Of a DNA stretch of 64,000 nucleotides, positions 1 through 7,754 are shown one piece after another. The notes beneath the pieces were generated by a model that was not told where the DNA came from, searched no databases, and was given only the letters and a program-made list of their open reading frames with translations. Numbering within the stretch: position 1 is the stretch's first letter; every line of letters begins with the position of its first letter. A program made the position numbers and the translations under genes. This DNA comes from Sphaerothrix epifaneia (GTDB taxonomy: Bacteria > Cyanobacteriota > Cyanobacteriia > Phormidesmidales > Phormidesmidaceae), in the NCBI RefSeq assembly GCF_042788235.1, contig NZ_JBHZOL010000031.1, positions 1 through 64,000 on the forward strand, read 5' to 3'.

Positions 1-303
1 GCGCAATTCTCCGAAAAACAATAATGATTGATAAAGGCGCTAATCAGGGTTGAGCCGTTGCTCGATTAAGCATTAAAGGCCAACAGCCGCAACTCGATCC
101 GATTAGTGTTTACTATTCTTTACCTTGATTCTCATTATAGAGGGTGTTTTTTGAAAGAGGGATTAAATTAGGGGAATTTAATCCTTACCAATCTTGCTGA
201 TTCAGAGGCATTGAGTAGCCTCTAAGATAGAAATGAGAAAGATCTCTTAGCTTAAGGAGATCTTTAGAATTGAATGATTGAGTTTATTGAGCTTAGATTT
301 TAG
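1..303. promoter_or_regulatory. Intergenic leader with two tandem hairpins
   Basis: No gene is visible. Just upstream of the UPF0367 gene lie two inverted repeats. The first has AGAGGC at 204-209 pairing with GCCTCT at 218-223. The second has AAAGATCTC at 238-246 pairing with GAGATCTTT at 257-265, and its stem extends inward as TTA/TAA with one bulged G. Neither is followed by a U-run, so they look like a structured 5' leader rather than a terminator. No known riboswitch class was recognised. The transcription start is unknown, so the leader reading is inference. Confidence 0.45.
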
Positions 304-582
304 ATGTATACAGTTGAAGTGACGTTACAAAGCACGCCGCTGCCCCTCACCGTTCAAAAAAAAGAAGTAGAAGCAGCCCAGAAGCTTTACCAGGAAATTT
401 TATCTGCGATGAAGACGGGTGAACCCAGCATTGTAGAGCTAACTTGTGATCAACAGGCAGACAAGCAAGTGGCTGTTGTCTCGCGTCAGATTATGGCTGT
501 GCAGATCTATGAGAAGTCTGGCGCTACTGCAGGCAAGCAGCCAGGGTTCTTTGCACTTTTAGGAGATGAGGCTAAAAGCTGA
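304..582 (+). CDS. UPF0367 family conserved cyanobacterial protein
   Basis: A 92-residue soluble protein with no signal peptide or membrane segment. The start MYTVEVTLQSTPLPL, the central PSIVELTCDQQ and the segment SRQIMAVQIYEKSG match the cyanobacterial UPF0367 family as I know it. Molecular function is unknown for the family. It is followed 48 bases later by an ABC ATPase gene on the same strand, so the two may be cotranscribed. The region just upstream contains two strong hairpins that could control its expression. Confidence 0.8.
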   Translation: MYTVEVTLQSTPLPLTVQKKEVEAAQKLYQEILSAMKTGEPSIVELTCDQQADKQVAVVSRQIMAVQIYEKSGATAGKQPGFFALLGDEAKS

Positions 583-630
583 TTGTTCAAAGCCTTGTCT
601 TTTGGCCACAATCTTAGCCATCGTGACTGA

Positions 631-1305
631 ATGAGTATGAGTACTGCGATCGCTGTTAATGACTTATCGTTTAGCTGGCCTTCGGGTAGCAAAGTTCTTG
701 ATCACTGCTCATTAAACATTGGTCAAGGCGAATTTTGTATGCTTTTAGGCGCTAACGGCAGCGGCAAGTCTACACTACTCAGGCTTTTAGCTGGGTTACT
801 CCAGTCACAGACGGGTCAAGTCGCCATTCAAGGCAGCGTTGGTTTTGTTTTTCAAAATCCTGACCATCAGTTGGTAATGCCAACGGTCGGAGCCGATGTT
901 GCCTTTGGCTTAGTTGAAGAAAAACTGTCATTCCTGCAGGTCAGGCAGCGGGTTTCTGAGTCGCTAGCAGCCGTCAATCTTGCTCATCTGCAAAGACGGC
1001 CCATTTATGCACTCAGTGGCGGTCAAAAACAGCGTGTGGCGATCGCAGGAGCGATCGCCCGTCAGTGCAACATTCTGCTATTCGACGAACCAACCGCTTT
1101 ATTAGATCTCGAAAGCCAGCTAGACCTCGTTGAGCAAGTACGGCAGTTAGTGAAAACCCGAGGACTGACCGCTTTGTGGGTAACCCATCGACTGATTGAG
1201 CTAGATTACTGCGATCGCGCCTTCTTGTTAGATCAAGGGCGAGTGGTTGATCAAGGCGATCCTCAACGACTTAAACAGCAAATTTCGTCTATAGCATGTG
1301 GCTGA
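631..1305 (+). CDS. Energy-coupling factor (ECF/CbiO-type) ABC transporter ATPase
   Basis: A 224-residue ABC ATPase. It has Walker A GANGSGKST near residue 40, a Q-loop in VGFVFQNPDHQL, signature LSGGQKQRV, Walker B ILLFDEP and the switch histidine in WVTHRLIEL. The QNPDHQ form of the Q-loop is typical of CbiO/EcfA ATPases of group II vitamin and metal-ion importers rather than generic exporters. No T or S component is adjacent, so the substrate is unknown. The BioY gene about 12 kb away is one possible partner (inference). A second ATG six bases in (637) could be the true start. A good terminator follows the stop. Confidence 0.85.
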   Translation: MSMSTAIAVNDLSFSWPSGSKVLDHCSLNIGQGEFCMLLGANGSGKSTLLRLLAGLLQSQTGQVAIQGSVGFVFQNPDHQLVMPTVGADVAFGLVEEKLSFLQVRQRVSESLAAVNLAHLQRRPIYALSGGQKQRVAIAGAIARQCNILLFDEPTALLDLESQLDLVEQVRQLVKTRGLTALWVTHRLIELDYCDRAFLLDQGRVVDQGDPQRLKQQISSIACG

Positions 1306-1331
1306 AGTTGACTAAAAGCTGCCTGTCGTCT

Positions 1332-1372
1332 TGCCCTGCTTTTGCCATTTGCAAAGACAGGGCATTCTTTTT
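1332..1372 (+). terminator. Rho-independent terminator after the ECF ATPase
   Basis: TGCCCTG at 1332-1338 pairs with CAGGGCA at 1358-1364, with extra pairing inside the loop. It is followed by TTCTTTTT at 1365-1372. It lies 27 bases after the ATPase stop on the same strand. Confidence 0.75.
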
Positions 1373-1575
1373 AGCAGCAGACCTCAGTGGAAAGGGTAAA
1401 ATAAATTAAATTCTGTAAACTTCCCTCATTTAAGCGGCCTGCTCATCAAGCATTTGGCAGTTCAAGCTAGCAAATAGGTCGTAGTGGCTTTAGCCTTCTA
1501 GCAACGCTCAGCTAACTTGAGCAAGGTTTTCTGCGGGGGTGCTCGATCGACTTTACTACTTAACCCTTAAAACTC

Positions 1576-2127
1576 ATGGCACGCTCTCCCATCCGCGCGA
1601 TTCTGCTGATTGATGGCTACAACATTATCGGAGCTTGGCCAGAGCTACAGCGTACCCGTGACGGAATTGGCTTAGAGTCTGCGCGATCGCAGTTGGTAGA
1701 AGTTTTGATCAATTACAGCGCCTTCAAAGGGTTTGATACCCGCTTAGTCTTTGATGCTTACTCACAGCCAACGCCTTGTGTAAAAGAACGGGTGACTCAA
1801 AATCTTGCGATTCACTACACAGAGTTTGGGCAAACAGCAGACTCATATATTGAAAAAGCCTGTGCCAAATTTCGCAACGACGTCCGTAAGTTTGACCACC
1901 GCTTAATTGTGGCAACCTCCGATCGCGCCCAGCAGCTTACAGTAGTCGGGTACGGCGCAGAGTGGATGTCAGCCGCTCGGCTTGCTTTAGACGTAACCAC
2001 CGCTCAGCGACGCGTTAAGCAAAAGCTCCGACCGCAAAAGCGATCTTCTAAGCAATTTTTGGTGAGTTCTTTAGATCCGCAGGCGCAGGCAAAGCTAGCA
2101 AGGCTCCGTCTAGGGCTAGATCAATAA
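1576..2127 (+). CDS. NYN-domain (YacP/Rae1-like) ribonuclease-type protein
   Basis: A 183-residue protein with the NYN/PIN-like fold signature: ILLIDGYNIIGAWP near the N-terminus, the acidic residue in RLVFDAYS, TADSYIEKAC in the middle and LIVATSDRAQQ towards the end. The conserved aspartates in these segments form the metal site in this family. The family (COG3688, formerly DUF901) includes Bacillus Rae1, a ribosome-associated mRNA endonuclease. The last 35 residues are basic and could bind RNA. Nuclease activity here is inferred from family membership. Confidence 0.8.
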   Translation: MARSPIRAILLIDGYNIIGAWPELQRTRDGIGLESARSQLVEVLINYSAFKGFDTRLVFDAYSQPTPCVKERVTQNLAIHYTEFGQTADSYIEKACAKFRNDVRKFDHRLIVATSDRAQQLTVVGYGAEWMSAARLALDVTTAQRRVKQKLRPQKRSSKQFLVSSLDPQAQAKLARLRLGLDQ

Positions 2128-2197
2128 ACTAATTGCCAGAAAAATTGCTCAAGGGCTTGTCAAAGTGGTCAAATTCTAGATACTATTAGATTCGCGT

Positions 2198-2269
2198 TCC
2201 TCAGTAGCTCAGTGGTAGAGCGGTCGGCTGTTAACCGATTGGTCGCAGGTTCGAATCCTGCCTGGGGAG
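2198..2269 (+). tRNA. tRNA-Asn (anticodon GUU)
   Basis: A 72-base cloverleaf. Acceptor arm 2198-2204 pairs with 2262-2268 and the discriminator is G2269. The D stem is GCTC/GAGC and the anticodon stem GTCGG/CCGAT. The loop CTGTTAA places anticodon GTT at 2230-2232, and the T arm contains GGTTCGAATC. CCA is not encoded. Confidence 0.97.
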
Positions 2270-2644
2270 TTTAAACCTAAACAAGTCAAGGCATTGCTAG
2301 AACCTTTAGAGCTAAAGGAAGCCTTGCTCTAGACGCTATCAAAAGCTAATTTGTGAAAATAGTCGCTAACACGACGTTGATAGTCTTTGCTCGTAGAAAT
2401 TTGAACTTTAAAGCTGTAAAACCGCAATTACAGGCTTTAATAGTGACGTAGCCTGTTAAACAGATTTTTTTGCCGTGGCTATTTTTTAATTGAGTTAAGC
2501 AAGCATTGCCAGTGCTAGCTCTCCTAGAGAGAACATGGGCTGCCACTATAATATAGTTTGAGAATCTTCATGACTCCTCAAGTAGGGTTTCAAATCGATA
2601 AATCCTATTTTCAGTTTTCGTATATCAATACCCGTTTTAAGAAA
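2270..2644. other. Intergenic region between tRNA-Asn and rpaA, with a composite hairpin
   Basis: Downstream of the tRNA a two-tier stem is visible. CAAGGC at 2287-2292 pairs with GCCTTG at 2321-2326, enclosing CCTTTA (2303-2308) and TAAAGG (2313-2318) around a GAGC tetraloop. No U-run follows, so it may be a processing or rho-dependent 3' structure of the tRNA transcript. The remainder should hold the rpaA promoter. The reading frame of rpaA stays open upstream to 2558, but that extension does not resemble the receiver domain. Confidence 0.4.
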
Positions 2645-3373
2645 ATGCCTCGCGTACTCGTTATTGATGATGATCCTGCAATTTCAGAGCTAGTCGCAGT
2701 CAACTTAGAGATGGCTGGTTACGATGTCAGTCAGGCTTCTGATGGTATCAAGGGGCAAGCTCTCGCGGTTCAGCTAATTCCTGATTTGATTATGCTTGAC
2801 CTGATGCTCCCTCGAGTAGACGGTTTGACCGTATGCCAGCGCTTACGGCGCGACAACCGAACTGCTGATATTCCCGTTTTGATGTTGACGGCATTAGGGC
2901 AAACCCAGGATAAAGTTGATGGCTTTAATGCGGGTGCAGACGATTATTTGACTAAACCTTTTGAGCTAGAAGAAATGCTCGCTAGGGTTAGAGCGTTGCT
3001 AAGACGTACCGATCGCATTCCTCAAGCCGCTAAGCACAGCGAGATTCTCAATTACGGGCCGTTGACTCTAATCCCTGAGCGGTTTGAAGCGATTTGGTTT
3101 GACCAGACTGTCAAACTGACGCACCTGGAGTTTGAGTTACTCCACTGTTTATTGCAGCGTCATGGTCAAACAGTTTCTCCGCCAGAAATTCTCAAAGAAG
3201 TTTGGGGATATGACCCCAGCGATGACATTGAAACGATTCGAGTCCACATTCGGCACTTGCGTACCAAGCTAGAACCCGATCCGCGACATCCTAAATATAT
3301 CAAGACAGTATATGGAGCAGGCTATTGTTTAGAGTTGCCCAGTATTGAGCAAGCGGAAGCGGCTGTTAGCTAA
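2645..3373 (+). CDS. rpaA: Response regulator RpaA (circadian and light output regulator)
   Basis: A 242-residue OmpR/PhoB-type regulator. The receiver domain (about 1-120) carries the acidic pocket in VIDDDPA, the phospho-acceptor Asp in LIMLDLMLPRVDG, the switch Thr in LMLTALGQ and the Lys in DYLTKPFE. A winged-helix DNA-binding domain follows (about 135-235; KEVWGYDP, VHIRHLRTKLE, IKTVYGAGY). The linker segment RIPQAAKHSEILNYGPL and overall sequence fit cyanobacterial RpaA, the regulator downstream of the SasA/CikA-Kai clock that also affects phycobilisome coupling. The ATG at 2645 gives the length usual for RpaA. An upstream in-frame start at 2558 is less likely. No cognate kinase gene is adjacent. 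Confidence 0.9.
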   Translation: MPRVLVIDDDPAISELVAVNLEMAGYDVSQASDGIKGQALAVQLIPDLIMLDLMLPRVDGLTVCQRLRRDNRTADIPVLMLTALGQTQDKVDGFNAGADDYLTKPFELEEMLARVRALLRRTDRIPQAAKHSEILNYGPLTLIPERFEAIWFDQTVKLTHLEFELLHCLLQRHGQTVSPPEILKEVWGYDPSDDIETIRVHIRHLRTKLEPDPRHPKYIKTVYGAGYCLELPSIEQAEAAVS

Positions 3374-3432
3374 GAGCCAAACAAATGGCTTTTGTTGATC
3401 AAGCCTCGGCTTTTGGGACTTAGTCAAAACTA

Positions 3433-3487
3433 AACCGAGATGCAGACCGAAAGCCCTTTAAGGCTAAAGTCCGCATCTCGGTTATTT
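3433..3487. terminator. Terminator-like hairpin between rpaA and the PEP-CTERM gene
   Basis: AACCGAGATGC at 3433-3443 pairs with GCATCTCGGTT at 3473-3483, an 11-bp perfect stem followed by ATTTT. It sits between convergent genes, so it may terminate both. The T-tract is short. Confidence 0.6.
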
Positions 3488-3527
3488 TACGACTGTAGAA
3501 AGTCGCTTTTAGAATTCGGGAGGTAGC

Positions 3528-4331
3528 TTACTCCGAAGCGGCTAGCTTGCGACGACGGACATTGCTGGCTGCATATAAGCCGAATAAACCCAATCCCAAC
3601 ATTGCAGTCGGTTCAGGTACATCTTGGTTTTCTGGCGAAACTTGAATAATTCGAGCAAATAGATTGGTTCGGCTAACCCCTCCTTCTTGAGAGATGAACT
3701 GCTCGACCGGCTCACCATCAATGGTGTCGCTGAAACCAATCAACTGGAGCTTATACTCTTTGCCAGCCATCTGGAAGACGTTCTCCATGAACGCATCTTC
3801 GATCGGGTTTTCCCAAGTGATCGAGTCTGAGCAGCCAAAGGTGGTAGTAATGTAAGGACACTGACTACCATTGCGCTTTTGCGTGCTGGTCAGGTTCAAG
3901 GTTTCGTCGATATTGAGGGTGAAGTCAAATTGCTGGTTTCCGGCTTCGCCCAGATCAAGATTGAGGCTGAGATCAGCTGCGTCTGCAGCAGTGCCACTCC
4001 AAATGGTGAGGTTGTAGTGGCTGAGGGTACCTAGCAGAAAGTTTTCTCCGACGGTAATTTCGGAAGGGCCAATTCCCTCAAAACCCAGACCGCTCTTGCC
4101 CGCAGTGGCGTAGCCAGTCGCAGGGTTGCCCCAACGGATTTGGGCTTCGTCGCCATCGGTTAGGTATTGAATAGCCGTCCCCCCATTGGGGTTGCTCCAG
4201 CTACCGGAAGTGCTCCCAATTGCCAGGGTTTGGGCATTAGCAGGTGCGCTAGCTACGCCTAGCAGAGTTGCGATCGCAACGACAGGCAGAGTTGAAGTGG
4301 TAAAGTGTTGAAGTTTCATTTGCTGAATCAT
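3528..4331 (-). CDS. Secreted PEP-CTERM sorting-domain protein
   Basis: A 267-residue exported protein. The N-terminus has a basic start, a hydrophobic core (LPVVAIATLLGVASA) and a likely signal-peptidase site at APANAQ. The C-terminus is a classic PEP-CTERM tail: VPEPTAML, a hydrophobic stretch and the basic RRRK end. In this system an exosortase/archaeosortase-type membrane protease recognises the tail during surface or exopolysaccharide-associated export. The middle domain resembles the choice-of-anchor/THxN kind found in PEP-CTERM proteins, with a possible disulfide pair in QCPYITTTFGC. The ligand is unknown. A second start lies at 4319 (MKLQHF) and neither has a clear ribosome binding site. 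Confidence 0.8.
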   Translation of the reverse strand: MIQQMKLQHFTTSTLPVVAIATLLGVASAPANAQTLAIGSTSGSWSNPNGGTAIQYLTDGDEAQIRWGNPATGYATAGKSGLGFEGIGPSEITVGENFLLGTLSHYNLTIWSGTAADAADLSLNLDLGEAGNQQFDFTLNIDETLNLTSTQKRNGSQCPYITTTFGCSDSITWENPIEDAFMENVFQMAGKEYKLQLIGFSDTIDGEPVEQFISQEGGVSRTNLFARIIQVSPENQDVPEPTAMLGLGLFGLYAASNVRRRKLAASE

Positions 4332-4720
4332 GCGGCTGAAAGTATCAAAGTCAATGCTTAATCAGTCACTTTTAATACACACCTGATTAAGCAAAGTCTA
4401 ACCAGCCGATCGTCAGCTTTGTAAGTTTGAGACGCTTCCTCTCAAAGACTTTAATCAACTAAGAATTTAAGCCAAAAGAACAGCTTAAGTGGCTTAATCC
4501 GCTCTCTTGAGGAACTTGGCGCTATCCGAAAATTTACTAACAATTCAGTGGCGATTCATTTTTACCGCCAAAAATGCCAGAAATTTTGGGAGTTTTTCCT
4601 GGGTTTGGCGCTCGCTCAACGCCGACCTATTTCGACCGACTACGTTTTTTTACGCATATTAATTACCGCTGGCAAGTATCTATTTTCAAAACACCGTAAT
4701 TCTTCGCTGCTTTTGTACTC

Positions 4721-4762
4721 GCTGGAAAAAAGAAATCCTCTGACGGCTTGCGTCAGAGGATT
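4721..4762 (-). terminator. Rho-independent terminator of chlP
   Basis: Read on the minus strand, AATCCTCTGACG (4762-4751) pairs with CGTCAGAGGATT (4745-4734) around a 5-base loop. It is followed by TCTTTTTTCC. The 12-bp perfect stem lies 26 bases beyond the chlP stop. Confidence 0.88.
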
Positions 4763-4787
4763 GATGCCAAGAATCTAGGCGGAGAAG

Positions 4788-6023
4788 CTACCAGCTACGG
4801 GTGGGGGCTAGCGCATTGCCGCGAATCAAGCTACCCACGGTTTTAGCCGTAATCTTCAGTTGCACCAGAGGATTGGCTGGAACCACCGTTTTGTAGAGAT
4901 AGCTATCAAAGGTGAGCTTTTGCACGTCGATATCTGAGCACATTTCTACAAAAGCTTCTCGGGTGGCATCAGAACGATAGAAAACGGTTTGCAACAGGTC
5001 TAAAACCTTGTAGGTCATGCCATATTGCTTGTCCCATCGCCGCAGATAAACCTTGAGATCCGCTTCAGTTGGTACTCGTTCGCCACTGTTGGAAAATTCA
5101 ACAATCGTTTCCGCACACATACGGGCTGACTTAGCCGCAAAGTAAATACCTTCTCCCGAAGATTTGGTGACGGTACCAGCGGCATCACCAACTAGCGCTA
5201 CCCGCCCTACTACCCGGCGCGGACGCGGATGTTCAGGGATAGGATGAGCTTCAACCTTGATGATTTCGCCCCCTTCTAAGCGCTTGGCGGCACGCGCCCG
5301 AATGCCTGCCTGTAATTGCTTGATTTTGGCCTGATTGACCCGCATCGTTCCCGTGCCAACGGCTACGTGATCGTATTTGGGGAATACCCAGGCGTAGAAG
5401 TCAGGCGAGACGTCGTTGCCGACATACATCTCGGCTAGATCTTCGTAGTAGGCCATTTTGGCTTCTGGCAGGCGAATGCGCTCTTGGAAGGCGATCGCGT
5501 AATTATAGTCTCCAGCATCAATCGCGCGAGCAACTCGAGAGTTGGCCCCATCCGCACCAATGACCAAGTCAACTTGGAGGGTTTTGGCTTCGCCCTGAAG
5601 GCTACCGTTGGAATGGTCAGCATAGTGCAGGGTGTAGGGTGCCTTGTCGCTGCTAGGGATTTCTAGTTTGTGAACCGTGCCATTGATTAGTTTGGCACCG
5701 AGTTTAGCGGCGCGATCGCGCAAAAAGCCATCTAGTACCTCGCGGCGGCACATGCCAATATATTCTTCTTCTTTGAGAGTGCTACCAATATTGACCTCAA
5801 TATTAGAAGGTGAGATCATCTTCATCTTGCGCACGCGACGATCGATGATCTCAGGCGGTAAATCAAACTCATCAACCATGCAGAGCGGAATGGCACCACC
5901 GCAAGGCTTGGCGTTGTCTAGCTTACGCTCAAATAAATAAGTTTCAATACCTGCTTTTGCCAGTGTCTCAGCAGCCGAGGAGCCTGCCGGACCCGAACCT
6001 ACAACCGCAACCCGAAGTGACAA
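4788..6023 (-). CDS. chlP: Geranylgeranyl reductase ChlP
   Basis: A 411-residue FAD-dependent reductase that hydrogenates geranylgeranyl groups to phytyl for chlorophyll a and tocopherol synthesis, acting at the thylakoid. The N-terminal dinucleotide-binding motif is VAVVGSGPAGSSAAE, followed by the acidic FERK. PCGGAIP is the family's conserved substrate-site segment, and RRVVGRVALVGDAAGTV is the second FAD motif. Length and sequence match cyanobacterial ChlP throughout. It is a single gene with its own strong terminator. Confidence 0.95.
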   Translation of the reverse strand: MSLRVAVVGSGPAGSSAAETLAKAGIETYLFERKLDNAKPCGGAIPLCMVDEFDLPPEIIDRRVRKMKMISPSNIEVNIGSTLKEEEYIGMCRREVLDGFLRDRAAKLGAKLINGTVHKLEIPSSDKAPYTLHYADHSNGSLQGEAKTLQVDLVIGADGANSRVARAIDAGDYNYAIAFQERIRLPEAKMAYYEDLAEMYVGNDVSPDFYAWVFPKYDHVAVGTGTMRVNQAKIKQLQAGIRARAAKRLEGGEIIKVEAHPIPEHPRPRRVVGRVALVGDAAGTVTKSSGEGIYFAAKSARMCAETIVEFSNSGERVPTEADLKVYLRRWDKQYGMTYKVLDLLQTVFYRSDATREAFVEMCSDIDVQKLTFDSYLYKTVVPANPLVQLKITAKTVGSLIRGNALAPTRSW

Positions 6024-6366
6024 GGCAGTCTCTCCACATCGTTACAAACTTACGAAGTGAATACTATCACGCCGATCTCGCCTGTTTTGGAGCAAGCCCC
6101 CTAGATATAAGCAATCTGAAATAGTCCTTAATAATCTGCAAAGAAGCGATCGCCAAATCAATCGTTTTCCATTGAGGTTTCTATTGACTTTAAGCCTGCT
6201 ATTCGATCTTTTAAGAATTTGGGTAATTAAACTGCTCGGTTAGCAAGCAGTTTGACCTTAGCTAGACAACCCTTTTTTTGAGGTTCTCAGGTTAGGATAG
6301 TACGCTTGCATTAAGATAAATCAGTGCTAACCGTGATAGCTGGCTTTTTTGCCGTCAAGCAGACCT
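6024..6366. promoter_or_regulatory. Divergent intergenic region between chlP and nurA
   Basis: This should hold the promoters of both divergent genes. One clear inverted repeat is present, AAACTGCT (6229-6236) with AGCAGTTT (6246-6253) and a 9-base loop. It could be an operator or a hairpin. No consensus promoter can be called with confidence. Confidence 0.35.
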
Positions 6367-7539
6367 ATGCCTCTCAAACCGAATGATATTTTGCAGCAAC
6401 TCAATGCCAAGCAAGCGCAGTTTGCCGATTTTGATCAGCGTACGCTAAAGCTTTTGCAAACGTATCAGGCTGCTTTAGTCGAACTCAGTCAACGCGACCC
6501 GGTTGCCCTCCAAAAAGCAATTGAGCGTCTGCCCAGCTATTGCGGTGCTATACCTTTAGAACCGCTAACCCAAAGCGATCGCGGCATCATACGAGAAAAC
6601 TTACAGTGGAACAACCGCGAAGAGAGCTTAGCCTGGGCTAAAGCTCAAATTGCGGGCGTTGCTACTTTTGCTGTAGACGGTTCCCAGATTTTTCCTAGCA
6701 AAGATATTTCGCTGTTGGTGGCGCTGGTGCAGATTGGCTGGTACGAAAATCTCCACGTTGAAACAGGGATTTACTCAAAAGACATTCAAACAGAGATTAT
6801 GACGCCTGCTGATTTATCAGTCGGCGATCGCCGGGAGCTGATTGACCGAAAAGTCAACATGAAGCGCTTTGGCATGGAAACCGAACGCCTAGTTCGCTAT
6901 ATGGAAGAACGGCAGGGCTGCGATCGCTGTTTAGTTTTTTTTGATGGGGCGCTGGCGGCTAGCTTTGCCGAATTGCTAGATGACGAAAGCCGCCAGTTTT
7001 ATGTCAACCAGCTCACCCAGTTGCTACGCACCAGTCAGCGCTGTCAGGTTCCCTTGGTGGGCTATGTCGATACCTCCTACGGACGTGATTTGACCGCAAT
7101 GCTACGTCACCTGGCTCACTTACCTGAAGCAGGTGCCTTACGCGATGCCCAAATTGTCAATCGCTTAATGCAAGATCGGTGGGGCGATCGCACACCGCTT
7201 TACCGCTGTGATAGCAGCATTTTGAAGTACTACTGCGAGCAGCACGATCAAGTAACCTTTACCTACCTAAAATCGACCTTAGACGGCTTTCCGGCTCGCT
7301 TAGAACTACCCCGATGGATTTATGAAACAGGTCGCTTAGACCAAGTCCTCAATTGGGTTCGAGCAGAGGTTGTGATTGGCGGTGGCTATCCCTACGCGAT
7401 TGAGACAGCCGATCAAACGGCTGTTTTGCAAGCACGCGATCGCCAGATTTTTTATCGCATCCTGCAAACCTGGACTGAAACCAACGGCTTGAATTTGAGA
7501 CTTTCTCGCAAAATGGTCAGCAAAGCACGACGACGCTAA
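6367..7539 (+). CDS. nurA: NurA-domain 5'-3' nuclease family protein
   Basis: A 390-residue soluble protein with the NurA fold. The first acidic motif lies in ATFAVDGSQIFPSKD (about residue 100), a second in RCLVFFDGALAASF, with PLVGYVDTSYGRDL and FPARLELPRW further on. In archaea NurA works with the HerA ATPase in double-strand break end resection. No herA lies in this window, so the partner is unknown. The reading frame extends upstream to a TTG at 6349, but the ATG at 6367 is the more natural start. A 9-bp hairpin follows the gene. Confidence 0.82.
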   Translation: MPLKPNDILQQLNAKQAQFADFDQRTLKLLQTYQAALVELSQRDPVALQKAIERLPSYCGAIPLEPLTQSDRGIIRENLQWNNREESLAWAKAQIAGVATFAVDGSQIFPSKDISLLVALVQIGWYENLHVETGIYSKDIQTEIMTPADLSVGDRRELIDRKVNMKRFGMETERLVRYMEERQGCDRCLVFFDGALAASFAELLDDESRQFYVNQLTQLLRTSQRCQVPLVGYVDTSYGRDLTAMLRHLAHLPEAGALRDAQIVNRLMQDRWGDRTPLYRCDSSILKYYCEQHDQVTFTYLKSTLDGFPARLELPRWIYETGRLDQVLNWVRAEVVIGGGYPYAIETADQTAVLQARDRQIFYRILQTWTETNGLNLRLSRKMVSKARRR

Positions 7540-7566
7540 CGTCTTGTTCGGGCGGAGCTACGGTGT

Positions 7567-7588
7567 GGCTAAATCGGTAGATTTAGCC
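7567..7588. terminator. Hairpin downstream of nurA, no U-tract
   Basis: GGCTAAATC (7567-7575) and GATTTAGCC (7580-7588) form a perfect 9-bp stem with a GGTA loop, 27 bases after the nurA stop. No T-run follows, so it may be a 3'-end stabiliser or an atypical terminator. Confidence 0.4.
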
Positions 7589-7754
7589 CAATCGCCGTCT
7601 GCCTTCACCGGGTCTTTAAAGCGTAACCTGGGAAAACTAGGGATGCAGTCTGAGTCGAGCCAGCTTTAGCTCTGGCAATGACCACCGTAATTTATCACGC
7701 ATTCCGTAATTTCCAGGCTTCAGCTATTCGGATGCTGGCAAATCAACTCTTCTC

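Noticed and set aside
18..38. Fur/Zur-like AT-rich sequence near AATAATGATTGAT
   Set aside because: Only half of a box is recognisable and no symmetric partner is seen.
4548..4778. 76-codon open frame on the plus strand
   Set aside because: It runs through the chlP terminator hairpin and resembles no family.
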